Source: Streptomyces harbinensis (GTDB taxonomy: Bacteria > Actinomycetota > Actinomycetes > Streptomycetales > Streptomycetaceae). Taken from it: a DNA stretch of 64,000 bases. Position 1 is the first letter of the stretch; every line of letters begins with the position of its first letter. The DNA lies in the NCBI RefSeq assembly GCF_900116145.1, contig NZ_FPAB01000002.1, positions 1 through 64,000 of the forward strand, read 5' to 3'. The notes beneath the pieces are model-generated. The model was not told the origin of the DNA and did not search any database. It was given only the letters and a program-made list of their open reading frames with translations. Of the stretch, positions 1 to 8,889 are shown piece after piece. Position numbers and translations under genes: made by a program.

Positions 1-341
<341 letters not shown>

Positions 342-443
342 CAGATGCTCGCGTCCACTGTGAACTGTCCAAGAGGCAGATCTTGAACAACAAATTTCTT
401 CAAACTGAAAAGTGTGCTTGTTCACGCTGAGACGTTTGTAAGC

Positions 444-564
444 GTTTCGGTGGTCATGGCGAAAGGGAAACGCCCGGTTACATTCCGAACCCGGAAGCTA
501 AGCCTTTCAGCGCCGATGGTACTGCATGGGGGACCGTGTGGGAGAGTAGGTCGCCGCCGAACAA
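444..564 (+). rRNA. rrf: 5S rRNA
   Basis: This is a complete 5S rRNA gene of about 120 nt. It has the conserved stretch ATTCCGAACCCGGAAGCTAAG and ends GGAGAGTAGGTCGCCGCCGAAC. It lies about 100 nt after the 23S end, as expected in a bacterial rrn operon, and no tRNA is seen in the spacer. The ends are set by pairing of the terminal stem (GTTTCGGTGG with CCGCCGAAC) and may shift by 1-3 nt. Confidence 0.95.
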
Positions 565-570
565 TCTTTA

Positions 571-623
571 GAAGACCGGTTGGTCTTCCAGCACACTTGC
601 TGGGAGACCAACCGGTCTTTTTT
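571..623 (+). terminator. rrn operon terminator
   Basis: A near-perfect inverted repeat starts with AGACCGGTTGGTCT and returns as AGACCAACCGGTCT, followed by a run of six T. This is a strong intrinsic terminator directly after the 5S gene. The next gene starts only about 30 bp downstream. Confidence 0.93.
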
Positions 624-653
624 CATGCCGTAGGAACAGGAGCAGGACCCGCC

Positions 654-2309
654 ATGTCGTATTCACCCGAGGACCGAACTGAGAGGCGTGGGCCCCGGCG
701 TGACGACCGTCCGCGCCGTGATGGCGACCGGCCGGCCTTCCGGCGGGATGAGCGTCCGCGCTGGGAGGACCGTGACCGGCCCCGCCGGGACGATGGCCCG
801 CGCGGCCAGGGGGAGCGGCCGGCTTTCCGCCGTGACGACCGGCGCGACGAGCGCCCGCGTCGCGATGGTGACCGGCCTCCGTTCCGGCGTGACGATCGCC
901 GGGACGACCGGCCCCGTCGTGACGGCGATCGGCCTGCCTACCGGCGGGATGAGCAGCCGCGTCGTGACGGTGACCGGCCCGCCTATCGGCGCGATGACCG
1001 GCGCGATGACCGGCCCCGGCGTGACGGTGACCGGCCGGCTTTCCGCCGGGATGAGCGGCGGGACGATCGTCCGCGCCGTGATGGCGACCGGCCTCCGTTC
1101 CGGCGCGATGACCGCCGGGACGACCGGCGTGGCGGCGGCGGCGGATTCCGCCGCGACGAGCAGCCGCGTCGCGATGGTGACCGGCCCGCGTTCCGGCGTG
1201 ACGACCGGCGGGATGACCGACCCCGTCGCGATGGCGATCGGCCCGCGTTCCGGCGCGATGACCGGCGCGACGACCGGCCCCGTCGTGAGGGTGACCGACC
1301 CTCCTTCCACCGGGATGAGCGGCGGGATGACCGTCCGCGCCGTGATGGCGACCGGCCTCCGTTCCGGCGCGATGACCGCCGGGACGACCGGCCCCGGCGT
1401 GACGGTGACCGCCCCGCCTACCGGCGGGATGACCGCCGGGACGATCGGCGCGGGGGCAACGGCGGTGGTGGGTTCCGCCGCGACGATCGGCGGGATGACC
1501 GGGGTGGCCGTGGAGGCGGCTACCGCGGGCGTGATGACCGGCGCGGTGGCGGCGGTGGCGGGTTCCGGCGCGATGACCGGGGGCAGCGGGGTCCCGCGCC
1601 GCGGAAGCTGCCGATCCCCGATGACGTCACCGGGGCCGAGATCGATCCTTCGGTGCGCCAGGAGCTGATGAGCCTGCCGAAGACGCTCGCCACCGACGTG
1701 GCGCGCAACCTCGTCATGTGTGCCCAGCTGCTGGACGAGGACCCCGAGCGCGCGTACGCGTACTCGCGGGTGGCGCTGCGGCTGGCCTCGCGGGTGGCCG
1801 CGGTGCGGGAGGCGGCGGGGTTCGCCTCGTACGCCGTGGAGAAGTACGCCGAGGCGCTGGCCGAGTTCCGGGCGGCGCGGCGGATGTCCGGCGCCGATCA
1901 CCTGTGGCCGGTGATGGCCGACTGCGAGCGCGGTCTCGGGCGGCCCGAGCGGGCGCTGGCGATGGCCGGCGAGCCCGAGGTGCGGCGGCTGGACAAGGCC
2001 GGCCAGGTCGAGATGCGGCTGGTGGCGGCCGGTGCCCGGCGTGACATGGGCGAGGCCGAGGCCGCCGTCGTCACGTTGCAGAGCCCCGAGCTGAACTCCA
2101 GCTCCACCCAGCCGTGGGTGGCCAGGCTGCGGTACGCGTACGCGGACGCGCTGCTGGCGGTCGGGCGTGAGGCGGAGGCCAGGGACTGGTTCGCGAAGAC
2201 GCTGGACGCGGATTCCGGTGGCGTGACCAATGCCTCGGACCGGCTGGCCGAGCTGGACGGCGTGGAGTTCGTCGACGCGCTCGACCCCGAGCTGGACGAA
2301 GAGGACTGA
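654..2309 (+). CDS. Arg/Asp-repeat protein with C-terminal TPR-like domain
   Basis: The protein is 551 aa and its molecular function is unknown. Residues 1 to about 315 are an imperfect tandem repeat of about 17 residues, consensus RRDDRPRRDGDRPAFRR, with about 12 copies of the GDRP/GERP core. Gly-rich RGG-like blocks follow. Residues about 320-551 are an Ala/Leu-rich helical domain that looks like tetratricopeptide-type repeats and ends in an acidic tail. The ATG at 654 follows a purine-rich AGGAACAGGAGCAGG; the open frame extends upstream through the rrn terminator, so an earlier start is unlikely. It sits directly downstream of the rRNA operon terminator. The mixed-charge disordered region could bind RNA or form condensates, but that is inference. 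Confidence 0.85.
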   Translation: MSYSPEDRTERRGPRRDDRPRRDGDRPAFRRDERPRWEDRDRPRRDDGPRGQGERPAFRRDDRRDERPRRDGDRPPFRRDDRRDDRPRRDGDRPAYRRDEQPRRDGDRPAYRRDDRRDDRPRRDGDRPAFRRDERRDDRPRRDGDRPPFRRDDRRDDRRGGGGGFRRDEQPRRDGDRPAFRRDDRRDDRPRRDGDRPAFRRDDRRDDRPRREGDRPSFHRDERRDDRPRRDGDRPPFRRDDRRDDRPRRDGDRPAYRRDDRRDDRRGGNGGGGFRRDDRRDDRGGRGGGYRGRDDRRGGGGGGFRRDDRGQRGPAPRKLPIPDDVTGAEIDPSVRQELMSLPKTLATDVARNLVMCAQLLDEDPERAYAYSRVALRLASRVAAVREAAGFASYAVEKYAEALAEFRAARRMSGADHLWPVMADCERGLGRPERALAMAGEPEVRRLDKAGQVEMRLVAAGARRDMGEAEAAVVTLQSPELNSSSTQPWVARLRYAYADALLAVGREAEARDWFAKTLDADSGGVTNASDRLAELDGVEFVDALDPELDEED

Positions 2310-2341
2310 GCACCGCCGCACGCGGCGGCGGACCGTGAGCG

Positions 2342-2379
2342 GCAGGCGGTGGAAGGGAATCCTCCCTTCCACCGCCTGC
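2342..2379. terminator. bidirectional terminator hairpin
   Basis: A perfect 17-bp inverted repeat (arms GCAGGCGGTGGAAGGGA and its complement) with a 4-nt loop lies between the convergent TPR-protein and desD genes. It probably ends transcription from both sides. Confidence 0.85.
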
Positions 2380-2395
2380 TGTCGTTCCGGCTGGC

Positions 2396-4261
2396 TCAGG
2401 CGAATTTCGCGATCGGGTTGTCCAGGGTGCCGATGAACTGGAGGGCGCCCGAGGGGTCTGCCAGGTCGACCATCTGCTGGTTGTTGCGCAGCTGGAGGCG
2501 GTTGAGGCAGGACAGCGTGAACGTGCCCGCGAACAGGTCGTACCGCTTGAAGGCGTCGGCCAGTTCGGGGTGCTGGTCCTGGTAGTCGCTGACGCAGCGG
2601 GCGACCGTTTCCCAGAAGGCGTCCTCGGTGAGGACACCGGCCTCGGCCAGGATGGCGTTGAGGAAGCGGAGGAAGCAGTCGAAGACGTCCGTGAAGAGAG
2701 AGAGCACGCGCTCCTCCTCCGGGATGTCGATCTGGATGCGGCCGATCGCGGCGGGGACGGGGGTCGCCGGGTCGAAGACCGCGATCTCCTCGGCGATGTC
2801 CTTCATGATGGCCCGCTCGGGCACCCCGTCGCGCAGGACGAGGATGACGTTCTCGCCGTGCGGCATGTAGACGAGGCCGTACCGGTAGAAGCAGTGCAGC
2901 AGTGGGGTGAGGTAGGCGGTGAGGTACCGGCGCAGCCACTCCTCGGGGGCGAGTCCGGAGTCCTCGATGAGGGCGGCGGCCAGGGATTCGCCCCGGGCGT
3001 CCACGTGCAGCAGGGAGGCCATGGTGGCCAGCCGCCGGCCCGGTTCAAGGGAGGGCACGGGACTCTCCCGCCACAGGGCGGCCAGCATTTTCAGGTACGG
3101 GGAGCCCTTGCCGGCCGCGGCCTCGTACTGGCGGTGGTGGTAGCCGATGGCGGCGCGCTCGCGCAGGATGCTGAAGCCCAGGGCGCCCAGCTGCTCGTCG
3201 CCGGTGATGAGGTCGTGCAGCCAGTCGTTGATGGCGGGGGTGACGGCCATGTACGGGGTGGAGAGACCGCGCAGAAAGCCCATGTTGAGGACGGACAGCG
3301 CGGTTTTGACGTAGTGCTTGCCGGGGGCGCTGGTGTTGAAGAAGGTACGGATCGACTGCTGGGCGCGGTAGGTGTCCTCGCCGCTGCCGAGAAGGACGAG
3401 GTGGCGCCGGGCGACTTCGCCGGCGAAGGTGACGGAGATGCGGTTCCGCCACTGCCAGGGGTGGACGGGCAGGAGCCGGTAGTCGTCCGGGTCGAGGCCG
3501 AGGGCGGTGAGCCGGGCGGCGAAGGCGTCCCGGGTGGTGGGGGAGAGTTCGCCGCTGATGAGCCGGTCGTAGTCGAGTCCGGCGGAGGAGGCGAAGGTGG
3601 TGAGGTCGCGGCGGGCGGCCAGCCAGACGAGCTGGACGGGGCTGCCGGTCTCGGGGGCGTAGGCGTGGTACTCGGCGCTGTCGAGGCCGAGGCGGCCGTT
3701 GTTGGCGACGAAGCAGGGGTGGCCCTCGGTCATGCCGGCTTCGATGGTCTGGAAGTCGGCGCGGGCCAGTTCCGCGGCGCCGGGGCGGTGGGCCGCCGGA
3801 GTCGCCGGGGTCGCCGGGTCGGTGCCGAGTTCCCCGGCGAGTTTGTAGGCGCTGCCGGCGAGGGTGGAGCTGATCTCCTCCAGGTAGACGGGGAGGACGG
3901 TGTCGCTGAGGCCGAGGGTGGTGCGCAGTTCGACGAAGAAGTCGAGGGCGGACAGCGGCAGCCGGGTGCCGTCCCGGTCGTGGCGGGTGATGCTGTCGGC
4001 GTCGATGTGCCAGTGGTCCAGGGCGTACCGGCGGGCGGTGAAGCGGTAAGTGAGGGCGCCGTCGTCGGTGGGGACGGTGTAGTGGCCGGGCCGGCCTGGC
4101 TCTTCGGCGGGGGTGAGCAGGCGTTCGTGGGAGAACTCGGCGAGGGCCTTGCGTATGAGCCGGCGTTCGGCGTTCTCCCACAGTTCGGGGGTGAGGTGCG
4201 CGGTGGCCCGGTGGGGGTCCTGGGCGGGTGAGTGGCCGGGGGAGTGGGGGTGGGGGTGCAT
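2396..4261 (-). CDS. desD: IucA/IucC-type siderophore synthetase, DesD-like
   Basis: This is a 621-aa NRPS-independent siderophore synthetase. In the desferrioxamine pathway DesD uses ATP to condense and macrocyclise N-succinyl (or acyl) N-hydroxycadaverine units in the cytoplasm. The protein matches the family at full length: the IucA/IucC catalytic region (for example ALDHWHIDADSITRHDRDGT near residues 75-95 and LPVHPWQWRNRISVTF in the middle) is followed by the C-terminal FhuF-like half, ending IAKFA. The start codon lies 15 bp after the desC stop, and GAGGAG at the desC stop serves as ribosome site, so the two are coupled. The iron box upstream of desC should control both. No desA or desB precedes them here. 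An alternative is another bis-hydroxamate NIS synthetase. Confidence 0.9.
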   Translation of the reverse strand: MHPHPHSPGHSPAQDPHRATAHLTPELWENAERRLIRKALAEFSHERLLTPAEEPGRPGHYTVPTDDGALTYRFTARRYALDHWHIDADSITRHDRDGTRLPLSALDFFVELRTTLGLSDTVLPVYLEEISSTLAGSAYKLAGELGTDPATPATPAAHRPGAAELARADFQTIEAGMTEGHPCFVANNGRLGLDSAEYHAYAPETGSPVQLVWLAARRDLTTFASSAGLDYDRLISGELSPTTRDAFAARLTALGLDPDDYRLLPVHPWQWRNRISVTFAGEVARRHLVLLGSGEDTYRAQQSIRTFFNTSAPGKHYVKTALSVLNMGFLRGLSTPYMAVTPAINDWLHDLITGDEQLGALGFSILRERAAIGYHHRQYEAAAGKGSPYLKMLAALWRESPVPSLEPGRRLATMASLLHVDARGESLAAALIEDSGLAPEEWLRRYLTAYLTPLLHCFYRYGLVYMPHGENVILVLRDGVPERAIMKDIAEEIAVFDPATPVPAAIGRIQIDIPEEERVLSLFTDVFDCFLRFLNAILAEAGVLTEDAFWETVARCVSDYQDQHPELADAFKRYDLFAGTFTLSCLNRLQLRNNQQMVDLADPSGALQFIGTLDNPIAKFA

Positions 4262-4276
4262 GGGTGGGTGTGCTCC

Positions 4277-4861
4277 TCAGTCGGTGGTTGCCGTGTGCTG
4301 CCGGAGGGTGGCGGCGGTGTACTGGTCGCGGGTGCAGAAGCTGAGCAGGGCCGCTTTGCCGGGCAGTTCGACGGTGGCGGCCACCTCGAAGCCCACGGCG
4401 GTGTTGAGGGCGTGGACGGGGCGGTTGCGGGCGTCGGGTTCGACGACGACGCGGTGGGTGGCCGGGTCGGCGAAGAGCAGTTCCATGACGGTGGTGATGA
4501 CGGCGAGGGTGAAGCCGTGCCGCGGGGTGTCGGTGGGGGCGGTGAGGAAGTGCATGCCCACGTCGCCTTCCCGGACCGGGTAGACCTCGCCGACGGCTTC
4601 GGCCGCCGGGTCGTAGCGTTCGGCGAGGAAGGCGGGGTTTCCGTCGTGGAGGCCGAGGTAGGCATGGTGTGCGGGGGCCGCGGCGATGGCCTCGAAGTAG
4701 CGGCGCACCTCGTCCTGGGTGGTGTTCTGCATCAGCCAGAACGCCGATTTGGGGTGGGTGAGCCAGCGGTGCAGCAGCGGGGTGTCGGTGGCCGGGTCGA
4801 CGGCGCGGACGGTGAAGCGGCCGAGGCGGTCGTCGGTGCGGGTGAACAGGGCGGTGCTCAT
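4277..4861 (-). CDS. desC: GNAT acyltransferase, DesC-like
   Basis: This 194-aa protein is of the IucB/DesC acyltransferase family. DesC transfers acetyl or succinyl from CoA to N-hydroxycadaverine, giving the hydroxamate units used by DesD. Family features include HPKSAFWLMQNTT near residues 36-48, a P-[AV]-FL-ERYDP segment, GDVGMHFL in the middle, and the RVVVEPDARN segment near the C-terminus. It is first in a two-gene operon with desD. An iron box lies 34 bp upstream of the ATG, so it should be repressed by DmdR/IdeR with iron. Whether the acyl donor is acetyl- or succinyl-CoA cannot be told from sequence. Confidence 0.88.
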   Translation of the reverse strand: MSTALFTRTDDRLGRFTVRAVDPATDTPLLHRWLTHPKSAFWLMQNTTQDEVRRYFEAIAAAPAHHAYLGLHDGNPAFLAERYDPAAEAVGEVYPVREGDVGMHFLTAPTDTPRHGFTLAVITTVMELLFADPATHRVVVEPDARNRPVHALNTAVGFEVAATVELPGKAALLSFCTRDQYTAATLRQHTATTD

Positions 4862-4894
4862 GCGGCTCCCGGGTGCGATGGGGCAACTCGGAAG

Positions 4895-4913
4895 TGAGGT
4901 TAGCCTAACCTAA
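4895..4913 (-). promoter_or_regulatory. iron box (DmdR/IdeR-type operator) for desCD
   Basis: TGAGGTTAGCCTAACCTAA matches the actinobacterial iron-box palindrome TTAGGTTAGGCTAACCTAA, with one symmetry break. It lies 34 bp before the desC start and overlaps the stop codon (4910-4912) of the neighbouring DUF1015 gene. Confidence 0.9.
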
Positions 4914-6238
4914 TTTTCTGGGGCAACGGGTCCTTCCTCCAGCGGCCTGATCACCAGGCCCGAAGCGGGTTTCGGGCCGAACGACGTGGACTTGCGCGGC
5001 ATCATGACGCCCGCTTCGGCCAGCGCGCGCACCGTCTCCTCGGCGACCGGGCGCAGCAGGACGGCGGTGCCGCCGGCGCGTTCGGCCTGTGCGAGGGCGG
5101 AGGCGGTGTCGTGCAGATAGCGGATGCTGCCGGGCTGGTCGGGAATCCGCCACACGGCCCGGAGCAGGGTGGAGTGCAGCACGGTGGCGTCCAGGGCGCG
5201 CCAGGCGGCGGGCCGGCCGGCCGGGACCGTACGGTCCAGCAGCGCGGGGTCGGGACGGTCCAGCAGGTGGAGCGCGCCCGGTTCCCGGCCGCTCAGCAGG
5301 AAGGCGGGGCCGGGAGCGGCGTCCAGGGTGCGCAGGGCGTCGTCGAGCGGGGCGGAGAGCCGGCGTACGCGGAAGGCGGCGGTGGCCCGTACCCGCTCCA
5401 GGGCCCGGTCGGCGGGGAGTCGGGGCAGTACCCGGTGGATGGCCTGGACCTGCAGGGGGTAGCGGGCGGTGTTGACCAGCAGCACCATGGCCCGGTCCCA
5501 GGGCGGCCGGCCGGCGTGTTCGTCGCGCAGCCGCAGGGAGGTGGCCCAGCGGTGGTGGCCGTCGCTGATCAGCGCCCGGTGCCGGTGCAGCGCGGCGCGC
5601 AGCCGGGTGAGGGCGGCGTGGTCGGTGACGGCCCACAGCCGGTGGGCGATGCCGTCGCCGGTGCGGGTGGCGAGCAGGGGTGCGGTGCGGGTGGCCGCGT
5701 CGATGACGTGGTCGGCGTCGTCGGGGTGCTCGGCCCGGTAGGAGAGCAGCAGGGGTTCGAGGTTGGCGGCGGTGGCGCGGGTGAGGGCGGCGCGGTCGGC
5801 GACGACGTCCGGCATGACGTCCTCGTGCGGCAGGACGGTGCCGTCGCCGGGGCCGGTCAGGGACAGCGCGCCGATGACTCCGCGCTGGAGGCTGCCGGGG
5901 GCGGGGCCGCGCTGCTCGTAGACGTACAGGGCGGGCCGCGGGTCCTGGCGGAGGACGCCCTCGGCGCGCCAGCGGCGCAGGGTGCGGGCGGCGCGGCGGT
6001 GGCCCTCGGCGGGGTCGGCGGCCTGCGGCAGGATCAGCCGGACGATGTTGTAGGGGTCGGCGGTCTCCAGTTCGTGCAGTCCGTCGGGGCGGACCACGAC
6101 GTCGTACGGGGGTGAGGTGACGGCGGCCGGGTCGCCGACGCGGCCCGGCACGTAGCGCAGCCCCCGGAAGGGCGCGAGGTCCAGTCCTTCGGGGCCGGGG
6201 CCGGGGCCGGTGCGGGCGGCGGGGGCGTCGGGAACCAT
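4910..6238 (-). CDS. DUF1015 family protein
   Basis: This 442-aa protein is of the widespread DUF1015 family, recognised from the N-terminal FRGLRYVPGRVGDPAAVTSP and PPYDV segments (residues about 23-46), the ADPYNIVRLILP motif, and the ISDGHHRWATSL segment in the middle. The biochemical role of the family is not established; it is often described as similar to proteins linked to HAD enzymes or serine/phosphoserine metabolism. It is divergent from a HAD phosphatase gene (start codons about 80 bp apart). Its stop codon is embedded in the desCD iron box. The ATG at 6238 follows a GGG-rich stretch, and internal starts are less likely because the conserved domain begins at about residue 20. Confidence 0.85.
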   Translation of the reverse strand: MVPDAPAARTGPGPGPEGLDLAPFRGLRYVPGRVGDPAAVTSPPYDVVVRPDGLHELETADPYNIVRLILPQAADPAEGHRRAARTLRRWRAEGVLRQDPRPALYVYEQRGPAPGSLQRGVIGALSLTGPGDGTVLPHEDVMPDVVADRAALTRATAANLEPLLLSYRAEHPDDADHVIDAATRTAPLLATRTGDGIAHRLWAVTDHAALTRLRAALHRHRALISDGHHRWATSLRLRDEHAGRPPWDRAMVLLVNTARYPLQVQAIHRVLPRLPADRALERVRATAAFRVRRLSAPLDDALRTLDAAPGPAFLLSGREPGALHLLDRPDPALLDRTVPAGRPAAWRALDATVLHSTLLRAVWRIPDQPGSIRYLHDTASALAQAERAGGTAVLLRPVAEETVRALAEAGVMMPRKSTSFGPKPASGLVIRPLEEGPVAPEN

Positions 6239-6317
6239 CCCGGCATGCTATGCCGATTGCCCCTGTCCGGGGCAGATGGGAGGCGATGGGTGCCGGTGGG
6301 GGATGATCGGGGGTGTT

Positions 6318-7409
6318 ATGGCTGATGACAGGGTTGAGACGAAGGTCAGGACGAGCCCGGCGGGCAGCGAGGGCGCCCCGGCACGGGCGTACGACACGGC
6401 GCTGCTGGACCTGGACGGGGTGGTGTACGCGGGCGGTGCGGCGGTACCGCACGCGGTGGAGGCCCTGCGGCTGGCGCGCGAGGGCGGGATGCGGCTGGCG
6501 TACGTCACCAACAACGCCTCCCGGACGCCGCAGACGGTGGCCGCCCATCTGACGGAGCTGGGGGTGCCGGCGGAGGCGGCCGAGGTGGTGACGTCCGCGC
6601 AGGCGGTGGCGCGGCTGATCGCGGAGCGGCTGCCGGCCGGGTCGCGGGTGCTGTGCGTGGGCGGTGCGGGGCTGCGGGTGGCGCTGGCCGAGCGGGGGCT
6701 CGAACCGGTGGCGTCGGCGGACGACGATCCGGCGGCGGTGGTGCAGGGGTACGGCGGTCCCGAACTGCCGTGGGGGGCGCTGGCGGAGGCGACGCTGGCG
6801 GTGAACCGGGGGCTGCCGTGGTTCGCGTCGAACACCGATCTGACGATTCCGAGCGGGCGGGGCATCATGCCCGGCAACGGCGCGGCGGTCGAGGTGGTGC
6901 GGATCGGGTCCGGTGGGCGGGTGGAGCCGGTGGTGGCGGGGAAGCCGCTGCCGCCGATGCACCGGGAAACGATTCTGCGGACCGGGGCCGAGCGTCCGCT
7001 GGTGGTGGGGGACCGGCTGGACACCGATATCGAGGGCGCGTTCAACGGGGGCGTGGACTCGCTGCTGGTGCTGACCGGGGTGACGGACGCTGCGGGGCTG
7101 GTGGCGGCGCCGCCCGAGCACCGGCCGACGTTCGTGGCCGCGGATCTGCGCGGGCTGCTGGTGGCGCAGCCGCCGGTGACGGCGGAGCCGGGGGACGGCG
7201 GCGGGTTCCGGTGCGGCGGCTGGCGGGCGGTGGCCGGGGCCCGGGCGCTGGAGCTGACCGGGGACGGGGGCCGGGAGGCCGATCCGGTGGACGCGCTGCG
7301 GGCGCTGTGCGCGGCGGCCTGGACGGCGGCGGGGGAGGGGCGGTGCGGGCTCGCGCTGCCGGACGGGTTCGCGGCGTTGTTGGCCGCGGCGGCGGCCGGG
7401 CGCGGATGA
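6318..7409 (+). CDS. HAD-superfamily IIA phosphatase (NagD/PGP-like)
   Basis: This 363-aa protein is a phosphatase of the HAD IIA group, which includes NagD and p-nitrophenyl phosphatases. Motif I is LLDLDGVVYAGG near residues 25-40 (nucleophile Asp). Motif II is VTNNAS. The lysine motif lies in VVAGKPLPPM, and motif IV in VVGDRLDTDIEGA. A C-terminal extension of about 100 residues beyond the HAD core is Gly/Ala rich. The ATG at 6318 (MADDRVE) is chosen because an upstream extension is out of character and GGGGG precedes it. Its stop overlaps the start of the next GNAT gene (ATGA), so the two are probably co-transcribed. The substrate is unknown. Confidence 0.88.
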   Translation: MADDRVETKVRTSPAGSEGAPARAYDTALLDLDGVVYAGGAAVPHAVEALRLAREGGMRLAYVTNNASRTPQTVAAHLTELGVPAEAAEVVTSAQAVARLIAERLPAGSRVLCVGGAGLRVALAERGLEPVASADDDPAAVVQGYGGPELPWGALAEATLAVNRGLPWFASNTDLTIPSGRGIMPGNGAAVEVVRIGSGGRVEPVVAGKPLPPMHRETILRTGAERPLVVGDRLDTDIEGAFNGGVDSLLVLTGVTDAAGLVAAPPEHRPTFVAADLRGLLVAQPPVTAEPGDGGGFRCGGWRAVAGARALELTGDGGREADPVDALRALCAAAWTAAGEGRCGLALPDGFAALLAAAAAGRG

Positions 7410-7870
7410 GCGGGGCGACGGCGCCTTCCTGGTCGCTGCGACCGGCGGCGCAGGCGGATGTGGAGCGGATCGCCGAGCTGAAGGCCCAAGTCCTGCGGGC
7501 GGATCTGGAGCGGCTGGGCCGGTTCGACGCGCACCGGGTGCGGCAGCGGGCACGGGACGAATTCGCCGCCGGGTACACCTCGCTGATCGAGGCGGGGGAC
7601 GGCTCCTTCGCCGGGAGTGTGACGTTCCGGCCGGCCGGGCCCGGGGAGTGGGCGCTCGGACACTTCTATCTGGCACCGGAGTTCCAGGGCCGGGGGCTGG
7701 GTTCTGCGGTGCTGGGCGCGTTGCTGGCGCGGGCGGACGCGGCCGGGGTGGCGGTGCGGCTGACGGTGCTGGCGGGGAGCGCGGCGTGCCGGCTGTACGA
7801 GCGGCACGGGTTCACCGTGGTGGGGCGGGACGCGATCGATGTGTTCATGGTGCGGCGGCCCGCGGGGTGA
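7406..7870 (+). CDS. GNAT family N-acetyltransferase
   Basis: This 154-aa protein is a single GNAT domain. The acetyl-CoA binding motif A is clear: LGHFYLAPEFQGRGLGSAVL, with the Q/R-x-x-G-x-G/A signature as QGRGLG near residues 98-103. The C-terminal LYERHGFTVVGRD segment is the usual motif B region. The ATG overlaps the stop of the HAD gene by 4 nt, implying translational coupling. The substrate cannot be deduced. Confidence 0.88.
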   Translation: MSGATAPSWSLRPAAQADVERIAELKAQVLRADLERLGRFDAHRVRQRARDEFAAGYTSLIEAGDGSFAGSVTFRPAGPGEWALGHFYLAPEFQGRGLGSAVLGALLARADAAGVAVRLTVLAGSAACRLYERHGFTVVGRDAIDVFMVRRPAG

Positions 7871-7873
7871 CGG

Positions 7874-7905
7874 GCGGCCCGGTGCGGCTGTGGCGGAGGC
7901 CGTAC
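7874..7905. terminator. possible hairpin between convergent genes
   Basis: GGCGGCCCGGTGCGGC pairs imperfectly with GCCGTACCGGACCGCC between the GNAT gene and the SIP gene. No T-run follows. A bidirectional terminator is plausible. Confidence 0.45.
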
Positions 7906-7942
7906 CGGACCGCCCGGGTCGGGGGCGGCGGGCCGCCCGGGG

Positions 7943-8851
7943 TCAGGCGGTTGCCCCGGCCCGCGCCGCGCCGGCTGTCTCGCCGGCGGTGTCGCTGCCG
8001 TTGCTGTCGTCTTCGCTGGTGGCGGGGGCCGTGTCGGTGGCGATCTGGGCGATCAGGTCGTCCTCGGTGGTGCCCTTGCGCCAGTAGCCGGTGAACTTGA
8101 TGTTCTTGCGGTCGATGCCCCGGTCGTTGACCAGGTGACGGCGCAGGGTGCGCACCGAGCCGGCCTCTCCGGCGATCCACGCGTAGGGGCGGCCGGCGGG
8201 CAGGTGGGTGGCGCGTACCGACTCCAGCAGGGTGGCGCCGGCGCGGTCGCGGATGATCCAGGTGATGTCGGCGTCGGCCTCGGTGGCCAGCTCCTGCCGG
8301 TCGTCGGGGTGGGCGACCTCCAGCCAGACCTTGGCGCGGATGCCGGGCGGCAGCCAGTCGAGGATGCCGGCGACGGCGGGCAGCGCGGTCTCGTCGCCGG
8401 TGATGAGCATCCAGTCGGCCTCCGGCGGCGGGCGGAAGTCGACGGCGGCGTTGTCCTCCTCCAGCGGGCCGAGGACGGCGACGGCGTCGCCGGGGGCGGC
8501 CTGCTCGGCCCAGCGGGAGGCGGGGCCGCCCTGCTCGCCGTGCAGGGCGAAGTCGATGTCCAGCTCGTCGGGTCCGCGGCGCTGCTCGCGGGCGGTGTAG
8601 GTGCGCATGATGCCGCGCTCGGCGGGGTCCATCCGCTGCCAGGCGGGCCACCAGGCGTGGCCGGCGTCCCGGGGGATGGCCACCTCGCGGCAACCGGGCT
8701 GGGGGAGGAAGAGTTTGAAGCGCTGGTCCCGGCCTCCGCTGGCGAACCGGTGGAGGGTGTCGCCCCCGAGGGTGACGCGGGTGAAGCTCGGGCTGATCCG
8801 GGTGGTGCGGAGCACCTGGAGATCGAAGAACTCGAAGGGCGCGGCGGTCAT
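7943..8851 (-). CDS. siderophore-interacting protein (FAD-dependent ferric reductase)
   Basis: This 302-aa flavoprotein is of the SIP/ViuB family, which reduces ferric siderophores in the cytoplasm with NAD(P)H to release iron. The N-terminal FAD-binding barrel carries the RTYTAREQ motif near residues 83-90. The C-terminal SIP domain includes WMLITGDETALPAVAGIL near 146-163 and the final FTGYWRKG segment typical of the family. The ATG at 8851 lies about 40 bp from a near-consensus iron box at 8890-8908, so expression should be iron repressed together with desCD. It is a single-gene unit pointing away from the small gene at 9086. Confidence 0.9.
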   Translation of the reverse strand: MTAAPFEFFDLQVLRTTRISPSFTRVTLGGDTLHRFASGGRDQRFKLFLPQPGCREVAIPRDAGHAWWPAWQRMDPAERGIMRTYTAREQRRGPDELDIDFALHGEQGGPASRWAEQAAPGDAVAVLGPLEEDNAAVDFRPPPEADWMLITGDETALPAVAGILDWLPPGIRAKVWLEVAHPDDRQELATEADADITWIIRDRAGATLLESVRATHLPAGRPYAWIAGEAGSVRTLRRHLVNDRGIDRKNIKFTGYWRKGTTEDDLIAQIATDTAPATSEDDSNGSDTAGETAGAARAGATA

Positions 8852-8889
8852 GGTCGTGTCCTCTCGTTGCCTCTCGGAAAGCCGGAACC

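Noticed and set aside
663..2939. 758-codon open frame on the minus strand opposite the Arg/Asp-repeat gene and desD
   Set aside because: It is an artefact of high GC. It is Arg/Pro-rich, lies antisense to two well-supported genes and has no domain.
2570..4231. 553-codon plus-strand frame opposite desD
   Set aside because: Gly/Val/Glu-rich shadow of desD; no motif and no plausible start signal.
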